DNA of 64,000 nt, taken from the NCBI GenBank assembly GCA_044361535.1, contig JBIKIQ010000009.1:62001-126000 (forward strand). Reading direction: 5' to 3'. A program made the position numbers and the translations under genes. The notes beneath the pieces were generated by a model, which ran no database searches, was not told the DNA's origin, and saw only the letters and a list, made by a program, of their open reading frames with translations. Source of the stretch: UBA952 sp044361535. GTDB taxonomy: Bacteria; Bacteroidota; Bacteroidia; Flavobacteriales_D; Crocinitomicaceae. Below are positions 52,401 to 61,529 of the stretch, in pieces (position 1 is the stretch's first letter; every line of letters starts with the position of its first letter).

Positions 52401-53051
52401 ATAGGTATATGGCTTTTGTTCTATGATTTTTCCGAGTTCTGTTTCTATAAGTAAATTTCCATTTTTTGCCAATTTGACATTTTTGACACCTGCATAATTA
52501 AAAGAAATCAATCTTGGATCGGCATTAGGCTGCAAATGGAATTCATATTTAAATTCTTCTGGATGAGAAATTAACTTTAAATCAATGCCATTGTAAAACT
52601 CCTTCATTGTTACATCAGAGTATCCATGTACATCATTGGCCCATTTTGATGTATCATTTCCGATAAAATAGTTGAAGTAGGTATTTGTTTGCTGTTGTTT
52701 TTCAATTTTTGATACCAGATTTGACGTAGGGAAATTTAGATGAACTAATACTTGTTTTCCGTATATTGTTTCTTCTGCATCTTTCGGTTTTTGATGCAAT
52801 TCATTCAATCTGGAATAATCTTGAAGATGAAGTAAGAGTTTGTGTTGATGAACCCAAATGTTTCCTGCCGGTATTTTTGATTTAAAAAGTACAGCATCAG
52901 GCCATTGACCTTTGTTCTCAACAAAGTAATGATCTTGATTTAAAGAAGACTTTTGATTGTGTTTATGCTGTTCGTTGGAATGGTGGGTTTGAGAAAAACC
53001 AAGCGAAAACAATGAACAAAAGAGTAAGAACAAGAAATGATTTAGATGCAT
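49428..53051 (-). CDS. large secreted DUF7948/SBBP/PKD protein with T9SS type B sorting domain
   Basis: This 1207-residue protein has a signal peptide (residues 1-20, ending LGFSQ). Residues about 40-265 match the DUF7948 type (FVENKGQWPDAVLFK). Then SBBP-type seven-blade repeats follow with the pattern WTTFIGGGDN ... NNIYMYGVTSSLDFP at about 280-770. A PKD domain is at about 785-870 (YLWDFGNGDTSS), with Ig-like segments to about 1100. The C-terminus has IPNAFSPNGDLEND, IFDRWGEMVF and GWDGTF, the gliding-motility (type B) sorting domain. No enzyme motif seen. Confidence 0.9.
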   Translation of the reverse strand: MHLNHFLFLLFCSLFSLGFSQTHHSNEQHKHNQKSSLNQDHYFVENKGQWPDAVLFKSKIPAGNIWVHQHKLLLHLQDYSRLNELHQKPKDAEETIYGKQVLVHLNFPTSNLVSKIEKQQQTNTYFNYFIGNDTSKWANDVHGYSDVTMKEFYNGIDLKLISHPEEFKYEFHLQPNADPRLISFNYAGVKNVKLAKNGNLLIETELGKIIEQKPYTYQMVNGKIKEIKNTFVINDNQVTFNLGKYDQSLKLIIDPVLVFATYSGSVTDNFGMTATYGYDGTAYSAGTIYGNQYPTPDPLAWDVSSNITIPNTNVATTDAFISKYSADGTTMLWTTFIGGGDNIQGTETAHSLICDQSNNIYMYGVTSSLDFPIQGGFQTIHNGGTTLSVAFNGTNFGSVGTDIFVAKFSANGQSLLGSTYIGGAANDGVNYKVTSGSYNSVAAYDSLSMNYGDQFRGEIMLDENGNCIVASCTRSQNFPILNAFQPSNGGQLDGVVFKMTPNLTNLIWSSYYGGSNNDACYSVKVDSSSNVVIAGGTSSIDLPFTSGGFNPTYNGGKTDGFVAKINSTGASILNATYLGTTNYDQAFFVEIDRNDNVFVLGQSIGGTFPVFNANFVNPGSSQFIIKLNPSLNQNLNSTVFGNGNPSINISPAAFLVDICGNMYVSGWGANILQGVPLSGMPITHEIVNGVVVDALQQTAPNGFDFYLLVIKRNFEDTLFASYIGGASASEHVDGGTSRFDKNGVVYQSVCGGCGGFSDFPTTPGAWSSQNLSSNCNNLIFKFDFQLIPEAEFTIDDNIGCASFTVNFENFSTESDSYLWDFGNGDTSSIIDNPIIVYDEPGVYTVNLYVTDSICLLTDTAQITITVTDSIQLSMSNDVELCSPVELTLFANSFGTASYFVWSSSPNFTDTLNTSLSDSVLIITPDGPITYYVLAGNPGCYKKDSIVVDFIGSSVILSGNTELCLGDNTTLTATNSNPSISFNYTWLPASIIVGSSNLNSVQISTPFSQYVYLTASSSNGCVVDDSIFVNVSTIDPALVIASASQYIAAAGSTVTLSGSPSGLDSYNWSPTSGVSDPTMQQTNAVVNETTIYTLTVSEGACTRSDTTEVKVYEVICEDPYVFIPNAFSPNGDLENDVLYVRGIWIEKMVFRIFDRWGEMVFESTDPSIGWDGTFREKKLDPDVYDFYLDVTCIGGLKSIVKGNVTLMK

Positions 53052-53122
53052 TCAACCCAAGTTTGCAACTAAGTTACGTATAATAGAGAAAATAAAAAAT
53101 ATTTGGCTAATACTTGAACCAC

Positions 53123-54205
53123 TTATTTGATAGGGATTCCTCGGGAGGAAAGTAAAACACCCGAACTACTTTTTGATTTAGTTAACCCAAAAGAAAATGT
53201 ACTTCCCTTTCCTACTTTACTTTTAACAGTAATTGATTGTCCATGGGCTTCTAACAAGTGTTTCACAATAGCAAGCCCTAATCCTGAACCTCCTTCATTT
53301 CTGTTGCGACTTTTTTCAACACGATAAAATCGTTCAAATAACCTATTCAAATGAACATCTTCTATACCTAAACCATTATCCTCAACTGAAACCAAAATTA
53401 AATCGTCAACATTTGAAATAGAAATTACGGTTTTTCCATTTTGATTGCCGTAAAAAATTGAATTTCCAATTAAATTAGTAAGGACTTGAGCGATTTTATT
53501 TTTATCTGCATCTACTAAAATAGGGCTATATTCTTTTTCTAATGTTAATTCAATGTTTTTCTCTTTAGCCTTTAAATCCAAGGATTCAAAAATATCCTTA
53601 ACGAGTTCTACTATATCTAAAGGTCTGATTTCTAACTTAAAAGAATCTGCTTCAATTTTTGTGATTTGATCTAAATCAGCAATTATGCTCACCATTCGAT
53701 CAGTTGCCTTTGATGCGCGTTCCAAAAAAAGTTTATTTACATCTTGATCCTCTAATCCTCCTTCAAGTAATGTCAAAATATAGCCTTGAATGGAGAAGAT
53801 TGGTGTTTTTAATTCATGAGATAAATTTCCAAGAAACTCTCTTCTAAATGCTTCTTGCTCTTTCAGTTTATCTATTTCTCTCAATTTTTCATTCTCCCAA
53901 TTTACAAGTTCAAGTTCCATGTCTTCAAGTAAATTATCGGCAGAATTATTTATTTGATTCATTGACTTCTCTTTTGAGGTTGAATAAAAATTTTTTACAA
54001 TCAAATTGAGTCTATTGAGAATAAATGTTTTAAATAGATAGCCATAAACAAGAAAGGCAAGTAAACTAACTAAAATAGAAACAAGAATCCAACGATAGTG
54101 TAAAGTAGGTTGATTAAGATTTGCTAAAAATTGAATTAAATAACATAATCCACCAGTGACAATACTTCCAACTAATATTAAAATACTCGGTTTTTGAATT
54201 TTCAT
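53123..54205 (-). CDS. membrane sensor histidine kinase, PhoR-like
   Basis: This 360-residue HisKA kinase has two N-terminal membrane helices (about residues 8-28 and 40-60) joined by a loop of about 12 residues, so it has almost no periplasmic sensor domain. The phosphoacceptor is His130 in FLGNLSHELKTP. The ATP-lid motifs are LIGNSIFYG (N box), VEDNGLGIEDV and GGSGLGLAIVKHLL (G boxes). It overlaps the response regulator by 4 nt. Such short-loop kinases usually sense membrane partners; the signal here is unknown. Confidence 0.93.
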   Translation of the reverse strand: MKIQKPSILILVGSIVTGGLCYLIQFLANLNQPTLHYRWILVSILVSLLAFLVYGYLFKTFILNRLNLIVKNFYSTSKEKSMNQINNSADNLLEDMELELVNWENEKLREIDKLKEQEAFRREFLGNLSHELKTPIFSIQGYILTLLEGGLEDQDVNKLFLERASKATDRMVSIIADLDQITKIEADSFKLEIRPLDIVELVKDIFESLDLKAKEKNIELTLEKEYSPILVDADKNKIAQVLTNLIGNSIFYGNQNGKTVISISNVDDLILVSVEDNGLGIEDVHLNRLFERFYRVEKSRNRNEGGSGLGLAIVKHLLEAHGQSITVKSKVGKGSTFSFGLTKSKSSSGVLLSSRGIPIK

Positions 54206-54891
54206 TGCTCTGTAAAGGTATATCCTACACCTTTTATTGTGCGAATATACGAATCTCCGAGCTTTTCGCGTAATTTTCGAATATGTACATCAATGGTTCT
54301 CTCGCCCACAACTGTTTCATTGCCCCAAACAATATTTAAAATTTGTTCTCGGTTGAATACTTTTCCTGGGCGACTGGAAAGCAATTCAAGTAATTCAAAT
54401 TCTTTTTTAGGCAAAATAATTTTCTTGCCATCCAATTGAATAGAAAATTTTTCGCGTTCGATAATTAAATTACTCGTAGAAAGCGATGTTGATGTTGCTA
54501 TGCTATTGCTCAGCCTTCTTAAAAGAGATTCAACTTTACTAATCAATAATCTTGGACGAATTGGCTTGGTAATATAATCATCTGCTCCTGCCTCAAAACC
54601 CGCTATTTGGGCATAATCTTCGGCTCGTGAGGTAAGAAATGTGATAATCGGCTGCTGAAGATTTAAATCTTTTCGAATAAATTGACAAGCTTCAATGCCA
54701 TCCATTTTAGGCATCATGATATCCATGAGAATAAGTGATGGCTGAATTTGTTGAGTCATTCGAACGCCCTCTTCACCATCAGACGCTGTAAATACTTTAA
54801 ATCCCTCCTTTCGCAAGTTATACGATAAAAACTCTAAAATATCTGCTTCATCATCGACAAGCAAAATAGTATGTCCTTTTAAATTTTCCAT
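54202..54891 (-). CDS. OmpR/PhoB-family response regulator
   Basis: This 229-residue regulator has a receiver domain with the acidic pocket Asp13-Asp14, the phosphorylation site Asp57 in LILMDIMMP, and the conserved lysine in DDYITKPI. A C-terminal winged-helix DNA-binding domain (about 130-229) includes REQILNIVWGNETVVGERTIDVHIRK. The domain layout matches PhoB and RprY. The kinase follows in a 4-nt overlap. A terminator hairpin ends only 12 nt before its start codon. Confidence 0.94.
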   Translation of the reverse strand: MENLKGHTILLVDDEADILEFLSYNLRKEGFKVFTASDGEEGVRMTQQIQPSLILMDIMMPKMDGIEACQFIRKDLNLQQPIITFLTSRAEDYAQIAGFEAGADDYITKPIRPRLLISKVESLLRRLSNSIATSTSLSTSNLIIEREKFSIQLDGKKIILPKKEFELLELLSSRPGKVFNREQILNIVWGNETVVGERTIDVHIRKLREKLGDSYIRTIKGVGYTFTEQ

Positions 54892-54903
54892 ATTTTTTTA
54901 GCG

Positions 54904-54932
54904 AAAAAAGGGCTGAAAAACTCCAGCCCTTT
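54904..54932 (-). terminator. rho-independent terminator between the T9SS protein and the response regulator
   Basis: On the minus strand a 9-bp stem, AAAGGGCTG paired with CAGCCCTTT around an 8-nt loop, is followed by T residues. It lies 16 nt after the stop of the T9SS gene and 12 nt before the regulator ATG, so any transcript of the regulator from the gene upstream must read through it. Confidence 0.85.
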
Positions 54933-54948
54933 GATGATGAATTGAAAA

Positions 54949-57507
54949 TTATTTTCTAACAATTAGTCTTTTAGAAATTGTATTCTGATCAGAACTCAAT
55001 TGTATTGAATAGATTCCATCAGACAAATTGGTTAAATCTACATTTACCATGTTTGAACCTATTGATTGAATGTTGTTATGACTCATTATTACACGACCTA
55101 ACTGATCAATCAATTGAATGTCAAATGAATTACCTTCATTGTTTACGAATGATACAATAGCACCTTCTGAAGCAGGATTCGGATATATTGTCAAATTAGA
55201 CAATCCCATTAATTCTTCAATGCTAACAGTGATAGCAACATTAAAAACTACAGTATCCGTACAATTTCCATTAATTGCTGTTAATACTACTTGGTAATCT
55301 CCATTTGCTGCATAGGCATGAAGAGGTGCAGCTGCAGATGAGTTTGTGAAATCTCCAAAATCCCAAGAGTAAGAAGTCGCCCCTGTAGATGTATTAGCGA
55401 AGGTAACAATATTTCCATTTGTTGTAAATGAACCAGCTGCTGTAGGTGTTGCAGTAAATGTAACTGAAACTGCATCCGAAGCACCAACTCCCGCACAAGC
55501 ATCTGCATTTGTAGTTGTTACTGAGTATGAACCCGTTGTTGTTACTTGGATAGATTGTGTGGTTGCACCATTTGACCATGAATAAGAATCACCTGATGAA
55601 GCAGTTAATGTAACTACATCACCTGAACATGCTTGTGTTGCAGAAGCAGTTACAGTTGGAATTGGAGCGTTACTTACGTTTACAGTTGTTGCGCTTGATG
55701 AAGCTGAACATCCGTTATTATCTGTTACAGTTACAGAGTATGATCCTGATGCAGTTACAGTAATGGCTTGTGTTGTTGCGTTAGTAGACCATGTATTTCC
55801 CGTTGAAGCTGATGAACTCAATTCAACACTTCCACCTGTACAAAAAGAAGTTGCTCCATTTGCAGTTATTACTGGGGTCGTAGGAAGAGCGTTAACAGTT
55901 ACAGTAATTGCTACTCTTGGACTTTCATCTCCCGCAGCATTTTTCTGACTAACATAATAGGTATAAACTCCCGGCGATGTAGTACTAGGCGATGGGGCCC
56001 CTGCTAAAGCTGTTCCGCCTGTAGCTACATCATACCACGTTAACGTATTTCCAGTTGAGGCAGTTGCAGACAGTTGTGTCGCAGTAGCTCCTTGACAATA
56101 GGTAAATGAGTTAGTCGCAACAGTTGGTGCAGCAACACTAAAAAATACTGGATTTGTAAATGTTGCACCTGATGCAGCTACAGAACCTGCTGCTAAACGA
56201 GCATCTGGTGTCGAACCTAGTGGAGCAAAAATATTTACCCAGTTTACCTCGGCTAATGTTTTAGTTGAATCATTTCCGTCCACAGACCACCATGATTGAT
56301 ACCATGTACCTGTTGCTCCACCAGTATTTACTACCGTATTTGTGTTATTTGTAGTCCATGATGGAGTTGCGAAGTTTGTTAAAACATTATTTACAAAAAC
56401 CATTGTATCTCCATTCAAATTGGCAACAACAGGTGCGCCTTCGATAGAAAGACCTTTTTCCCAACCTGTAACTAATGAATTTAACACAGACACTGCTGAA
56501 TTTCTTCTCAATCTAAATGCTTTTTCAAACTTTTCACCTACAGGTAATACAATTGAACCATTGCCTTTTGGACCTACCAAAGTTACATTAGAAAATATTG
56601 GTCTTGTTTTAGGTGTTGCCGTTGAACCTGCTGCATCATTATCACATTCAAAAGAATTAGAATCACCAGGAGCATCTGATACATCTTTATCACGAATTGA
56701 AAGTGCAAATTGTACTTTTCCTCTGTATCCAAAGTCAGTATCAAAATCATCATCCAAGCCTCTATAAGCAATTATATGTTTACAATTTACTGTTCCGCCA
56801 AACCACTCAAATGAATCATCTCCAGAATGAGAAACCTGAACATAATCAACTGTTGTAGCTGAACCAACTGAACCAAAAGTAATTCCATTGATTTCTTTAT
56901 TTGGCTCGAGTGCAATCCCTGCAAATTCAATTCGAACATACTTAATTGTTCCAGAATTGTCATTGTCAAATGCACCACCGTACTGTGTATCAGTTGTAGC
57001 AACAATACCCTCAATATTCGCAACTCCTCCTGGTTGATTATTACGAGCTAATCCTAATAATACAATACCACCCCAATCACCTTCATTTCTGTTTCCAACT
57101 GCTTCATTTGAAGTAAAAATAATTGGTTGGGTTGACGTACCTTGTGCATTAATTTTAGCTCCTCTTGTTATGATTAATGTACCTTGAGTAACTTTGTCAC
57201 CTCTAATGATTGTCCCTGGAGCAATCGTTAAGGTTGCATTATTTTTTACATAGATCTTATTCTGAAGTAAAATCACCCCAGACCAAGTTGTATTTGTAGT
57301 AATATCCGCTGAAACTGTTTGAGTTGTTGCTGGATAAACTTCGTTTTCAGGATTAAAATTTGACCACCCAGCTGTCCAATCTGTCGCTGATGTATTATCA
57401 GTAACAGGAAAAGCTCCTTTGTAGGTCGTAGGAGTCCAAAATGCATCTTGCGCATGCAACCCTAGTGTCACACAAGCAGAAAGTAATGATAAATAAACCT
57501 TTTTCAT
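54949..57507 (-). CDS. secreted beta-helix-like protein with Ig/PKD repeats and T9SS type A sorting domain
   Basis: This 852-residue protein has a signal peptide (residues 1-19, ending LHAQ). Residues about 60-460 look like a right-handed beta-helix, with repeating short strands and the motifs GDWGGIVLLGLARNNQPGG and GDDSFEWFGGTVNCKH. These I know from a conserved Bacteroidota family often linked to TonB receptors. Ig-like repeats follow (about 475-690), then a PKD domain (TSYSWDFGDFTNSS, about 700-765). The ending (YPNPASEGAIV to KRLIVRK) is a type A T9SS sorting domain. It is preceded by a TonB receptor and followed by its own terminator. Confidence 0.85.
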   Translation of the reverse strand: MKKVYLSLLSACVTLGLHAQDAFWTPTTYKGAFPVTDNTSATDWTAGWSNFNPENEVYPATTQTVSADITTNTTWSGVILLQNKIYVKNNATLTIAPGTIIRGDKVTQGTLIITRGAKINAQGTSTQPIIFTSNEAVGNRNEGDWGGIVLLGLARNNQPGGVANIEGIVATTDTQYGGAFDNDNSGTIKYVRIEFAGIALEPNKEINGITFGSVGSATTVDYVQVSHSGDDSFEWFGGTVNCKHIIAYRGLDDDFDTDFGYRGKVQFALSIRDKDVSDAPGDSNSFECDNDAAGSTATPKTRPIFSNVTLVGPKGNGSIVLPVGEKFEKAFRLRRNSAVSVLNSLVTGWEKGLSIEGAPVVANLNGDTMVFVNNVLTNFATPSWTTNNTNTVVNTGGATGTWYQSWWSVDGNDSTKTLAEVNWVNIFAPLGSTPDARLAAGSVAASGATFTNPVFFSVAAPTVATNSFTYCQGATATQLSATASTGNTLTWYDVATGGTALAGAPSPSTTSPGVYTYYVSQKNAAGDESPRVAITVTVNALPTTPVITANGATSFCTGGSVELSSSASTGNTWSTNATTQAITVTASGSYSVTVTDNNGCSASSSATTVNVSNAPIPTVTASATQACSGDVVTLTASSGDSYSWSNGATTQSIQVTTTGSYSVTTTNADACAGVGASDAVSVTFTATPTAAGSFTTNGNIVTFANTSTGATSYSWDFGDFTNSSAAAPLHAYAANGDYQVVLTAINGNCTDTVVFNVAITVSIEELMGLSNLTIYPNPASEGAIVSFVNNEGNSFDIQLIDQLGRVIMSHNNIQSIGSNMVNVDLTNLSDGIYSIQLSSDQNTISKRLIVRK

Positions 57508-57666
57508 AAATTAAATTTTAGTTGATGCAAATTTCAATCGAATATCAAAGCGTCAAGTTACAGTAGTCTTAAATGTTGTTTAAGAGTTTATTAAGCAAAA
57601 GAAACATTGGCTTAACACTAGGACTTACTTTGGTAACTAGGTTAAATAATCTTTATCAAATAAATG

Positions 57667-57691
57667 AAAAAAGGACTCTTTCGAGTCCTTT
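57667..57691 (-). terminator. rho-independent terminator after the TonB-dependent receptor
   Basis: On the minus strand a 9-bp stem (AAAGGACTC with GAGTCCTTT) closes a 4-nt loop and is followed by a T run. It lies 39 nt after the receptor stop and separates it from the next gene. Confidence 0.88.
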
Positions 57692-57729
57692 AACGTGTCG
57701 TAATAAACCTGCTTTTAATTGAAAATCTT

Positions 57730-60567
57730 TTAGAAATTATATTTTAAACTCAAAGAAATAGTCTGCCCAAAATTGATTTGCTGCCATGTGTTATCTAAAT
57801 CAACGTCGTATTTTTTGTTCTTATTGATGTCCTGAAAGAAGGTTAAATCTTGAGCAAGTAGATCTTTAACATTCAATTTTAGCTCAAATTTATCGCTGAA
57901 ATTTTTCACTAATTGTAAATCGATTACGTGTCTTCTATTTTCCCAAACAGATGGCTCTTGAACACTACCTGCAATTGCAATTCGTTGACCAACTACATTA
58001 TAGGAAGCATTGAACGAAATCTGTGTTTTTGGCTCGGTAAAGTATAGGCCTGCATTTATAAGATACGGAGATTGGCCTTGCAAAGGTCTATCCACGTATT
58101 CAGCTTGACCAGCAAATGAGCTCAAATCCATTTTTGATTTTATTAATGCTGCATTTGTATATATCGTGAAATTCTTCCAAAATGATCCCGTATCCGAAGG
58201 TTGAATAAATCCTAAATTCATTCTGTATTCCAACTCTGCTCCATAACTTTCAACATTTCCAACATTGTCGTAATACAATTCAGGCGTTCCGCTAGTTCCT
58301 GTTCTCAAAAGTAATTCGATCGGATTGAAAAATTGCTTATAAAATCCTGAAATACTAATCACTTGCCCTTTACCAGGAAAATACTCAGTTCGGAAGTCAA
58401 AATTGTTGATTTTAGCTCTTTGTAACGTTGGATCGCCTGATGTTAAATTATCATTCAAAAAGTTGTAGAATGCAAATGGTGCCAACTCCCTAAACTCTGG
58501 TCGAGAAACAGTTTGTGAAGCACTTAAACGGAAATTTAATTTTTTGATTGGAGAATAAACAATGTTAATTGATGGTAGAACATCAAATACGGTTGTATCA
58601 ATATTCTGTGGAAGATTGGATCCAAACTCTATGTATTTAAACACTTGATTATAAGCTTCAAAACGAGCTCCGGCAATTATCCTCAATTTTTCAGACAATT
58701 TTGAATCAACCATAGCAAAAGCCGCGTTCAGAAATGAGGATGCTTGATAACTGTCGTCCACGTTTGTTCCTTCTTCTAACTTAAATCCTCCCTGACCATC
58801 AGCCATTTGCCCTAGGTTTTCAGAATTAAAAATCTGATCACCTGGCAACAATAACAGATTTGAATTAAAGCTTGCACTACCCGCCGGATCATACTTTGAA
58901 AAACCTAAATTTCTAGCAGAAAATGATCGTGTTCTGTATTGGTGCATTCCGCCAATTTTTACTTCATTTTTTGTTTTTCTTATTTCAAACATTTTCGCTA
59001 AATCATATTTCCCATTGAAATTCTTTTCATTCAACGTTGACCAAAACATGTTTCCTGCACCCAAGGTTGTAATATCGTTGTTTTGAATAACAGCAAAATA
59101 CGGTAAAGTAGTGTCTACTTGCTGGTAAACAGTTCTTCTTAAAAAAGGTATATCACGTTTTACATTGCTAAAACCAGCAACCCAATTAAACTTGTAATTT
59201 GATCTAGATTCATGTGACCCCAACAACTGAGACGTTATCAAATTGCTTTGCGTGTACCACATATTCGTTGATTTTTCGTTGTACACAGATTCGATATCCA
59301 TATCTCGTTTTCCGTTTCTGATATTTACTTTGTCATCAGAATTCACGGTATATAAATTTTTAAATTGAATCGTGTTTTTAAATCCGTAAGTATATTTAAA
59401 GTTGGCCATGGCGCTATTCACAATTGATTGCGTGTAGGCAGAGTCTAACAATTCATTTTTTGTAACCACCCCTGTCGCTTGCTCCTCAAACTCTCTTCTA
59501 ATCACTTGATTAGCAGAAAAATTATTCTGGTAACTGTATGCTAAAACATACCCTAAAGTCGTTGAATCTTTAATTTTAAATGAGCGACCTAATGAATATT
59601 GTAGGTTGAAATTTGGTAGCGCAAGTCTGTTTTTAGTTCCCCAAGATGTATTAACTAATTTGGCATAGTCTGCTTTTTCTTGATTGGTTAAGGCATTAAA
59701 TACATCTGTCGAAGGAAGCCCCTCTGGAATCGCTCTGGCAGAAGTTCCATATCCGAGAAAATCTGTGGATGAACCTTCGTATGTTTTGAAATTCTTAAAC
59801 GTACTCAAGGTATTGTATGCAGAAGTTATTTGAATATTTTGAAAGTTTTTAGATTTCGGTTCAGTCGTATTGATATTTATTACCCCACCCGCAAATTCAC
59901 CGGGAAGATCAGGGGTTGCTGACTTGGTAATCATCAAATTATCAATCATATTAGCTGGAAAAAGATCAAATGAAAACGCTTTACGATCACTCTCAGAACT
60001 TGGAAGTGCCGCGCCATTTATCAAGGCAAAATTGTATCGATCGCTTAATCCTCGCACAACAACAAACTTGTTATCTTGAACGCTAGCGCCACTTACTCGT
60101 TTGAAAATTTCAGCCGCATTGGAATTGGGTGATTTATTGAATGTTTCTTTACCGATAATCTCGATTACTGAAGCATTTTTCTGCTTCATTTTTTCAGTTT
60201 CATTTATTGTTTCTTTATTTTTTTCTACCGTAATCTTGAAATCTTGAAAAGTCTTAATAGAACTTCTAAACTGAAAATCAATGGTAGTGGTGGCATTAGC
60301 ATTAATAACCACATTTCGTAATGTATCAGATCCCATTTCATCTACATTACAAGTAATTATGTATGTTCCAGGTTTTACGCCTTGTATAGAAAAAGACCCC
60401 GTACTATCGGTAAAACCGCCTTTATTAATTCCTTCAATCTTAATTCTAGCCATTTCAATTTTGTCGCCCGTAGTTTTGTTAGCAACAACGCCACTTAATA
60501 CACCAAATTGAGAGAAAAATCCGAGAGAAATACTTATAAAAGAAAGGGAAAGTAAAATGTTTTTCAT
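57730..60567 (-). CDS. TonB-dependent outer membrane receptor with carboxypeptidase-regulatory-like domain
   Basis: This 945-residue receptor has a signal peptide (residues 1-19), a carboxypeptidase-regulatory-like Ig domain (about 25-105) and a plug domain (about 125-240, with VVVRGLSDRYNFALINGA and GEFAGGVININTTEP). The 22-strand barrel follows and ends in the aromatic SLKYNF. It imports a substrate using TonB/ExbBD energy; the substrate is unknown. Unlike SusC it has no SusD partner. The neighbouring two-component system and T9SS protein suggest, but do not show, common control. Confidence 0.93.
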   Translation of the reverse strand: MKNILLSLSFISISLGFFSQFGVLSGVVANKTTGDKIEMARIKIEGINKGGFTDSTGSFSIQGVKPGTYIITCNVDEMGSDTLRNVVINANATTTIDFQFRSSIKTFQDFKITVEKNKETINETEKMKQKNASVIEIIGKETFNKSPNSNAAEIFKRVSGASVQDNKFVVVRGLSDRYNFALINGAALPSSESDRKAFSFDLFPANMIDNLMITKSATPDLPGEFAGGVININTTEPKSKNFQNIQITSAYNTLSTFKNFKTYEGSSTDFLGYGTSARAIPEGLPSTDVFNALTNQEKADYAKLVNTSWGTKNRLALPNFNLQYSLGRSFKIKDSTTLGYVLAYSYQNNFSANQVIRREFEEQATGVVTKNELLDSAYTQSIVNSAMANFKYTYGFKNTIQFKNLYTVNSDDKVNIRNGKRDMDIESVYNEKSTNMWYTQSNLITSQLLGSHESRSNYKFNWVAGFSNVKRDIPFLRRTVYQQVDTTLPYFAVIQNNDITTLGAGNMFWSTLNEKNFNGKYDLAKMFEIRKTKNEVKIGGMHQYRTRSFSARNLGFSKYDPAGSASFNSNLLLLPGDQIFNSENLGQMADGQGGFKLEEGTNVDDSYQASSFLNAAFAMVDSKLSEKLRIIAGARFEAYNQVFKYIEFGSNLPQNIDTTVFDVLPSINIVYSPIKKLNFRLSASQTVSRPEFRELAPFAFYNFLNDNLTSGDPTLQRAKINNFDFRTEYFPGKGQVISISGFYKQFFNPIELLLRTGTSGTPELYYDNVGNVESYGAELEYRMNLGFIQPSDTGSFWKNFTIYTNAALIKSKMDLSSFAGQAEYVDRPLQGQSPYLINAGLYFTEPKTQISFNASYNVVGQRIAIAGSVQEPSVWENRRHVIDLQLVKNFSDKFELKLNVKDLLAQDLTFFQDINKNKKYDVDLDNTWQQINFGQTISLSLKYNF

Positions 60568-60743
60568 ACGTTAAATAAATTCAGCTGCAAAGTAATCTCT
60601 CCAAGGTAACAAAGGGGTTAATGAAATATTAAGTTATTATTAACTAGAATAAATGATTTCTTAACATTGGAAAGAAATTCCTCATTCATTAAAAAAATAG
60701 CCATAATTTCTTTCTAATTTAGCACCGAAAAAAATCTGAAAAA

Positions 60744-61529
60744 TTGAAATTACTAAGTAATAAAACAGCTCTTATTTGTGGAAGTACACAAGGAATAGGA
60801 AAAGCATGTGCGCTAAAAATTGCCGAAATGGGCGCAACCATTTGTCTAATTGCAAGAAACGAAGATAAATTGAAGGAAACACTTCTTGAATTGGCTACTG
60901 ATAGCGGACAAAAACATCATTATTTAGTTGCTGATTTTTCTAAACCAAATGAGTTAAAAGTTATTATTCAAGAGTACTTTCAAAAAGGAAACAAAATAAA
61001 TATTTTAGTCAATAATACAGGTGGACCGAAAGGTGGGCCTATCATTCATGCTGAAATAGAGGAATTTACAAATACCTTTAATCAACATTTGATTTGTAAT
61101 CACATTCTCGTTCAAGCTTGCTATCCGGGTATGATTGAATCGAGATATGGAAGAATTGTCAATGTGATTTCAACCTCAGTCAAACAACCCTTACCCAATC
61201 TTGGGGTTTCAAATACGATACGAGGAGCAGTGGCCAGTTGGAGTAAAACATTGGCGAATGAGTTAGGAAAATACGGAATCACGGTAAACAATGTGTTGCC
61301 AGGCGCTACAAATACAATCAGACTTCAAGGTATCGCTGAAGCAAAATCTGAAAAAACAGGTGAAAGCGTAAAAGATATTTTTGAAGAAATGGCAGAAGAA
61401 TCACCTATGAAACGAATTGCCCAACCGGAAGAAATCGCAGCAGCAATTGCTTTTTTAGTTTCTCCGGATGCTTCGTATATTAATGGAATTAATTTGCCAG
61501 TTGACGGCGGAAGAACAAAATCGCTTTAA
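60744..61529 (+). CDS. divergent SDR-fold protein (3-oxoacyl-ACP reductase-like) lacking the catalytic Tyr-Lys pair
   Basis: This 261-residue Rossmann protein has the coenzyme loop CGSTQGIGKA and the NNTGGPKGGP segment. At the catalytic site the usual Y-x3-K is replaced: LGVSNTIRGAVASW aligns with it, with Ser in place of Tyr and Arg in place of Lys. This is the trait of the BKR-like SDR-like subgroup, whose activity is uncertain. The start is TTG at 60744, because no ATG precedes the conserved N-terminal strand. It overlaps the convergent S4 gene by 4 nt. Confidence 0.85.
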   Translation: MKLLSNKTALICGSTQGIGKACALKIAEMGATICLIARNEDKLKETLLELATDSGQKHHYLVADFSKPNELKVIIQEYFQKGNKINILVNNTGGPKGGPIIHAEIEEFTNTFNQHLICNHILVQACYPGMIESRYGRIVNVISTSVKQPLPNLGVSNTIRGAVASWSKTLANELGKYGITVNNVLPGATNTIRLQGIAEAKSEKTGESVKDIFEEMAEESPMKRIAQPEEIAAAIAFLVSPDASYINGINLPVDGGRTKSL

